Part shown: piece after piece, positions 58,250-64,000 of the stretch
Layout of the letters: each line of letters begins with the position of its first letter
Numbering within the stretch: position 1 is the stretch's first letter
Source: Scylla paramamosain
Lineage: Eukaryota > Arthropoda > Malacostraca > Decapoda > Portunidae
NCBI RefSeq assembly: GCF_035594125.1
Contig: NC_087152.1
Span: 13,656,001-13,720,000, forward strand
DNA: 64,000 nt
Reading direction: 5' to 3'
The notes under the pieces: generated by a model
The model's database searches: none
The model's input: the letters and a program-made list of their open reading frames with translations, nothing else
What the model was told of the DNA's origin: nothing
Translations under genes and position numbers: made by a program

Positions 58250-58720
58250 GAGAGGCTTTAAGACTATGTGGAGGGGAATAGAGAGATGGAGAGGGAGGAA
58301 GGGCGAGGCACACCTGATAGCGGCCATGACCCTCACCTGCCCGCACTGTTGCCGCGTCTATGTGATTCCCAGCGAGGAGCACCTGAGTATTGTGTCCCCC
58401 ATCTCCCCACTGGCTCCTCGGTGCGGCACAAATGGTCATAAATAGTTACCGTCCTGCCATGAGGAGTGTCCATCCCTCTAGAAACAAACACGGAGGGGTT
58501 CGCGTGTGTCTGCATTACCACCACAGCAGACACACCCTCACCTGGGCCTCCCTGCCAGGCCGCTGCACTCATTCACGGTGTTATGAGAGTAAGAACAAGA
58601 ATAATAAAAAAAAAAAAAAAAATAGGAAGAAAAATAAAGTGATACACGGAATGGCTGCTGGGCTTCAGGGGTGACTGGGCGGGCAGCGGGACTTGGTGGT
58701 GTGCATTCGGTCACAGCTCG
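58250..58720. other. GC-rich segment with paired splice-like sites, gene unproven
   Basis: The minus strand has several acceptor/donor pairs (ttctag before 58484, actcag before 58395, GTGAGG after 58348) with short open stretches such as LLAGNHIDAATVRA. No family is recognisable and no complete frame can be joined. Confidence 0.2.
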
Positions 58721-59422
58721 TCATTTGCTTGCAGTTAACCCGAGACAGAAATCAATATCACGAATTAAGAGATCGAGACATACAAAGCAGCATTTTATAC
58801 ACGCACTGCAGCAGAAATGCAATACAAGTTTGGTAAATGAATGGGACATGACGGAGCGTGATGCCAAGCAGTGTTCTATCAAAATTAGTTACATTTATGG
58901 CACTGTGCAGCCGGTTGTATTTTGTCTTCGGCGGTTTATAAAGTATTATAGCGTACATGTATCCATAGTCACAGGGAATGGATATGTTTTTAGCTATGGT
59001 CACAGCGCTCTTGGAACCCTAGAGGAAACCACAGTGCCACAGTTCGGCTGATAAGGAGATTCCGGAAGTCATTAGGTCAAGATACCAGTAATGGAGGAGT
59101 CACTTAGTAGAATGCATTGTCACGACAGGGCACGTGTGGTTGACTCAACTCAAATAAAGAACATGAGGTGATGAATCCACCAATACACACTTCCTTATTG
59201 TTTCCTACGAGTGTTACTATTACTATATTGCCACTCACCACCAGGTCACTGCCCCTACTCGAGCGGGACCGAGGCGTGGTCTGCCTGTGTCCATTTATCC
59301 ATTTATCCACTTGTCCACACCGGGGGGAGGAGTAAGGAGGAGGAGCAAGGGTCACGGGGCTGGCCAACGAGGACGTGTCGGGAATGATTAAAGACTCCGG
59401 GACTCAACTTAGCACAATGTGT

Positions 59423-59426
<4 letters not shown>

Positions 59427-59512
<86 letters not shown>
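59427..59512 (+). repeat. (GA)n microsatellite
   Basis: About 86 bp of GA. Confidence 0.95.
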
Positions 59513-59514
<2 letters not shown>

Positions 59515-59876
59515 TGTACGAGGGCCGGCACGCCTTTACGTACTGCATGCACTTGATAGATATACAAGAGGATGCGCAAGTGGTGTATTTAGCAGTCTTT
59601 AGAATAAGAGGAGGTTACATATAGAAGGTTCTAAAGGCCAATGTGGTGATCATAACTGATGTGTAATGTGTAATTTTCACTACTTGTTTTGCTGGAATGC
59701 ACTGCCACTTCCGCGCAAGCAAGCCTCTCTTCCCCTACAGTGGCTGGTCGGCAAAGAGTAGTACAGTACATGGAACAAACTCCCCCTCATTACAAGTCGC
59801 TGTCGCTGTAGATGTATGCGTGAATGTATGATTAGTATTACCTTTCCTCTGATTCGAAAGGTGATGAAAAAAAAAT

Positions 59877-60043
<167 letters not shown>

Positions 60044-60464
60044 GCACACACATTAGGAATGATTTATCATTGTTATTGTTGCTGTCACTGTTGTTGTTCC
60101 GTGTCTTCTTCTTCTTTCTTTTTTTTTTTCTTCTTCTTCTTCTTCTTATCATCATTATCATCATCATCACCACCACCACCAGCAGCCTGTGGGCCGGGGT
60201 TTACCAGGCAGCGCAGGGGCGCGGGTCTTCATATTCCCTGCGTCGTCAAAGGCAACACACCGGGCAAGGACGCAGGGCTGGGAATCCCTCCCACGGCCAC
60301 TCGAGTCTTCCCACGGAGCAGGGAAGAGGCGGAAGGAGTGTATCTTTTTGCCTTTGTTTCACTTGTTATCCTTTCTTTAATCATATATTCTCTCTAGCGT
60401 CACTTTTAATGTCTAGCTATCTATGGCTCGTTCTGAGAAACGCTTTGCTCTCCCATCACGGCTA

Positions 60465-60645
60465 CCTTCAAAGGCCGTAGAAGTGATTAGCCGTTCTCAA
60501 GAGTGTTTCTCCTATTGATAATCTAGGAATCTTATTAATATGTCACTAAAACTATAAACACATCATTAAAAACACGTGCAACTTCAACTAGAGCCTTCTG
60601 AAAGTAATGGATTTGAGATGCAGAAGTGTTTCAGAATACGGGCCT
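60465..60645 (+). repeat. Interspersed repeat family copy H
   Basis: Contains AAGTGATTAGCCGTTCTCA, TGTTTCTCCTATTGATAATC, GAATCTTATTAATATGTCAC and CAGAAGTGTTTCAGAATACG. It matches copy E over about 180 bases. Confidence 0.7.
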
Positions 60646-61434
60646 ACATACCACGTCTGCAATCCCACACAAGTTGGCCCAGACAAAGCACCACACACTC
60701 ACACACACGTCAATTACACTCTTAACCCCATCGGCCTCTGGTGGATAGGGACAGTCTCGTTAACTTACAAACTAGGGGAACAAAATACAGTATTGATTTT
60801 AAGTCAATCTGCTGCATTTATTTCCACCGTGTTTAGCGTCTTTCTCTCAGTCTTAAGTCCTCTGATACGTTAAGAAACGATCAGTTGTCAAGTTTTGTAA
60901 GAAGACCGTCAGCCGATCAAAGGACTGATCAGAGGAAAGAAAATAAATAAAAAAAATAATAGTAACGCTAAGCATTGGAGTAAATGCAATTGCTACACAA
61001 GTGATTTTGTTTCTTTCACGTCCTTTACTTCGCAGTAGAGTTTCCTTTGTCACTTACTGAACATGTGACTAAAACTCTCATTAACAAATCAGCTCCTATC
61101 ATGAAAATTAGATGGTACAGTTTTCCATTTCGATTTCCTGACTAGTAGAAAAATGACACGCAGCTTGTTTATGAAGGTGACAAAAATATGAAACAAAAAA
61201 ATATAAAAAGATTGCACTTCCGTCATGTAAGAATCACACTCGATCTGCTCGTCTGTAGTATAAAACATCAATGTACCCTTCTATCTTGTAGGGATTACAC
61301 TAAATCTACTCTCTCCCCCTATGAGACATCCGTTTTGTAGGAATAGCATCAAATCTACCCTCCCCCTTAGAATACATCAAGGTACACACCACGTACACTA
61401 AATCACACCAAATCAGGACACTCCTTCAATTTCA

Positions 61435-61437
<3 letters not shown>

Positions 61438-61493
<56 letters not shown>

Positions 61494-61505
61494 TATTTAT
61501 TTATT
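61438..61505 (+). repeat. (ATT)n and (ATTT)n array
   Basis: About 55 bp of ATT followed by ATTT units. Confidence 0.9.
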
Positions 61506-62140
61506 TTTTTCAGGAATAGACATCTTTGGTGGGCCACTTTTTTTTTTCTCTCTACCCTCTACCGTAGCCCTTAGCCAGTCCCCCTCTTACATAGAAATAC
61601 AAACCCTACTCTACTACTCTACATGAAAAACGGAAGCGGTCCCCAAAATTTCTCGAAGCCTTAAGAACCCCTGGGGACGGTTAAGGAAGCAATACGCAGG
61701 ACTGACTGCACGCACCTTCCTCCTTCCCTTCCCTTGACGACAGCAGACACTCGGAAGGAGGCGCCGCGGCGGGGAAGGAAGAGGATCGGGAGGGGGAAGG
61801 AAATTACGGAATGAATGGGCGGTTGAGGTGGGGGGAGGTGGAGGGTGGGGTCAGTCGGGCGTTCCCAGGCGGGCGTGCTCTGGTCGGGGGTCAGTGGGGG
61901 TCCAGGTGGGTGAAGGGGGAGGAGGTGTATGGGTGGAGGGGGAGGAATGGATGGGGGAGAGATAGGTGGTTGCTGTGACCTCCTCCCCGAAGATGACGAC
62001 TTTTTGGGGTAATTGTGGAGGAAGACGTGTGGGGGGGGGGTGTCGGAGAACGGAAGTGAGGGGCGCCCACTTCCCACGGCCACTGTTCCTCCCTCACCCA
62101 CAAGACCGGTAGTTCACCTGGCCAAACTCCCGAGGTCACC

Positions 62141-62280
62141 CAGAGGTCACCCAGCACGTCGAGAGGCCACTTGGCGCATTCACGGGTCACTCAGCACGGT
62201 ACCGCGTCACCCGCCACGCCCGGGGGTCACACGGCGCATCAGGAAGTCACTCAGGAACTCAAGCGGTCACCTGGCATTTG
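62141..62280 (+). repeat. Minisatellite with exact 20-bp period carrying GGTCAC
   Basis: Seven consecutive 20-base units each place (G)GTCAC (one GCCAC) at the same offset: 62146, 62166, 62186, 62206, 62226, 62246 and 62266. The other half of the unit is a looser CAGCACG/CGGCGCA motif. Further copies outside the register lie at 62135, 62297 and 62329. A period of 20 rules out a coding repeat. Confidence 0.9.
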
Positions 62281-62379
62281 ACCAGCACGCTAGCGAGTCA
62301 CACCAAGCACGTGCACCCACCCGATGAGGTCACTTGTTCCTTATTATTTGTCACCACCCTGTAGCCTAGTACTATTTTC

Positions 62380-62605
62380 TGAAACACTTCTGGGCCCCAC
62401 CTGCACTACTTTCAAAAGGCTCTAGTTGAAGTGACACGGGTTTTTAAGGATGTTTTTACGGTTCTAAATACCAGATTAACACGATTTCTATATTATTAAT
62501 AGAAGAAACAGTCTTGAGAACCCGGCCAATCATCTCTGCGGTCTTTGAAAACAGTCTCGGTGAGAAAGCAAGACGTTTCTGAATACGGGTCTCAGAAACT
62601 GGAGA
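62380..62605 (-). repeat. Interspersed repeat family copy I (inverted)
   Basis: The minus strand gives the family consensus; the plus strand reads AAGGCTCTAGTTGAAGTGAC, AGAAACAGTCTTGAGAACCC and GACGTTTCTGAATACGGG. A forward copy (about 62860-63060) follows about 260 bases later. Confidence 0.65.
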
Positions 62606-62716
62606 ACGTGCATGAGTGTCGTTCTTAATAATGAACGTGTCGTTCTTAATAATCATGTCTGTACTTCAATAAATAGTCAACCGAGATTAAATAAAACACT
62701 TGCGTTGCTTCCACAG

Positions 62717-62829
62717 GCGGCTGGGTCACGGCTTCATGCCCTCACCACGCCCTCGCCTAGCCCCAGCCCCGCCCTCCCCGCCCAAGGGTCGTGCTTTGGC
62801 CGCCACTACTGCAGGCGGTGCCGTTGCAG
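62717..62829 (+). CDS. Candidate isolated internal exon (Pro/Ala-rich)
   Basis: A GC-rich 113-nt stretch sits between a good acceptor (cttccacag) and a donor (GCAG|GTGCGT) in AT-rich DNA. One open frame reads RLGHGFMPSPRPRLAP followed by more Pro/Ala-rich residues. The base composition jump and paired splice sites suggest an exon of a gene extending beyond the window, but I recognise no family. Confidence 0.3.
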
Positions 62830-63119
62830 GTGCGTCCGGGGCACACACTCGTGAGAACTGAGGCCCCGTACTTTAAAACACTGTTCTTTCATCTGAACCA
62901 TTTTCAGAGGCCACAGAGATGATTAGTCAGATTCCCACGGGTGTTTTCCTAATTGATGATGCAAAAACAGTGGTTAAGTAACAACAGAATAATGGAAACC
63001 CTTGAAAATACCAAGAACACAGGCCTGTACTTTGAAACCCTTTCGTTCTCTCATCCAGACGATTTTAAAAAACCACAGAGATGGTTTTTTCATTGATAAT
63101 GAAAAATCCGTGCTGAATT

Positions 63120-63520
63120 ATCACTTAAATCATGAAAACCCTTGAAAAATTTAATAACCTCAAGTAAACTCTGTCAAAGTAACCTAGAATCAGGAAAACA
63201 ACCCTTGAAGACCATAATAACCTTGAGTAAATTCTGCCAAAGTCTTCTTCTGCAGCTGCTCCCATGTTCATATGGGGTCGCTTGTTCATATGGGGTCGCT
63301 AGTAAATTCTGCCAAAGTAACACTAGAATAATGAAAGTAACCCTTGAAAACACTAACAACACTGAGTAAAATCTGCTAAAGTAAAATTCTACTAAAGTAG
63401 AATCACGAAAGAAGCCCTTGGAAGCCATAAAAACCTTGAATAAACTCTGCTAAAGTAACACTAGAATTATGAAAGCAACAATTGAAAGCACTAATACCCT
63501 TCATTGAATTCTGTTAAAAA
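63120..63520 (+). repeat. Tandem units derived from the interspersed repeat
   Basis: AGAATxATGAAA, then ACCCTTGAAAACCA, AATAACCTTGAGTAAA and TCTGCTAAAGTAAC recur about every 57-80 bases. One spacing is enlarged by an insert with a doubled GTTCATATGGGGTCGCT (63260-63300). The unit resembles the inner part of the dispersed repeat at 62.9 kb. Confidence 0.65.
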
Positions 63521-64000
63521 CTAGTAGAGATAAGACGCCAAAAATGAATACATTCCCTGGTTCACCTCAAACAAAGGGTCACCAGTTACCACTAAGCTTC
63601 CCAGTGTTACATAAGCCGCCGCCACGCTCACATACTTAACGCACTCACACACGACCCACTGCGCTAATGCATTTGTCCAACCCAATCAGGTTCTCTCCGG
63701 CCCGCGTGTGGGAGGTGGTCAGCCTTGTCCATTCATTCACCCACCTCACTGTTGCACTGTTGCCAGCCTTAAGACTCTCCTTGTGCACCTAAACATTTTC
63801 TCTTTGACGTATACGAGCAAAATAACACTCCAGGAAAACACAGGACCATTGCTAGTTGCAGAAGAGACACATTCACACACCCTGAGAGGACAGAAGTAAT
63901 AATCCTGCTATAAATTAAACAAAAAAAAAAAAAAAAAAAACGAAAAAAAAAACGACTGAGAAAATAAACAAAATTAAACAAGTAGGAATCCCAGTCTTCG

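Noticed and set aside
58671..59051. 126-codon plus-strand frame ending near GYVFSYGHSALGTL, slightly like an RCC1 repeat
   Set aside because: Only a few residues resemble RCC1, and there is no adjoining repeat or splice structure.
61661..62101. 146-codon Pro/Ser-rich minus-strand frame
   Set aside because: G-rich low-complexity DNA that keeps several frames open; no domain, start context or splice sites that convince.

Overview
This is eukaryotic nuclear DNA. It has canonical GT-AG spliced genes, long AT-rich introns, non-LTR retrotransposon remnants and very dense microsatellites. Dinucleotide tracts run up to about 286 bp, with many (CT)n/(GA)n, (AC)n, (AT)n and (ATT)n arrays. The protein-coding genes are animal genes. 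The microsatellite load, the LINE types and the FkbM-type methyltransferase suggest an arthropod, most likely a decapod crustacean; the organism is an inference.

Four genes can be rebuilt exon by exon with all splice phases agreeing. (1) About 4.9-25.1 kb, + strand: a large mucin-like single-pass membrane protein. It has a Ser/Thr/Pro-rich ectodomain, a small Cys module, a SEA-like domain, two EGF-like modules, a transmembrane helix and a cytoplasmic tail with a proline-rich end. The 5' exon carrying the signal peptide was not found, and two C-termini are possible. (2) 29.9-27.9 kb, - strand: a complete 371-codon FkbM-family methyltransferase with a type II signal anchor, in seven exons. (3) 31.4-35.6 kb, + strand: the complete pre-mRNA-splicing factor SPF27/BCAS2 in five exons, head-to-head with (2). 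A dead LINE sits in its last intron. (4) 52.2-55.4 kb, + strand: the complete PBDC1 (polysaccharide biosynthesis domain containing 1) in five exons. Its last intron has a non-canonical GC donor.

The remaining sequence is mostly repeats. 1-4.5 kb holds a 41-bp minisatellite and low-complexity DNA. 8.1-9.4 kb is a cluster of (TTTA)n and (CT)n arrays. 18-19.3 kb is a LINE fragment ending in a 113-bp (AC)n tract. 36-47 kb is transposon-rich: AT arrays, a LINE split by a second LINE in the opposite orientation, a CR1-like LINE end, a degenerate LINE, and a 650-bp PIF/Harbinger-like element with TAA target duplications. 46.6-47.2 kb holds minisatellites. 56.5-64 kb is intergenic, with possible isolated exons, a GC-rich stretch and an exact 20-bp-period GGTCAC array. 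A palindrome-like interspersed repeat of about 130-200 bp recurs about ten times along the window.

I found no CRISPR array, operon or prokaryotic-type system. The best candidates for new biology are the SEA/EGF mucin-like receptor, the divergent FkbM methyltransferase, the splice donor built into a GA microsatellite, and the unnamed interspersed repeat.
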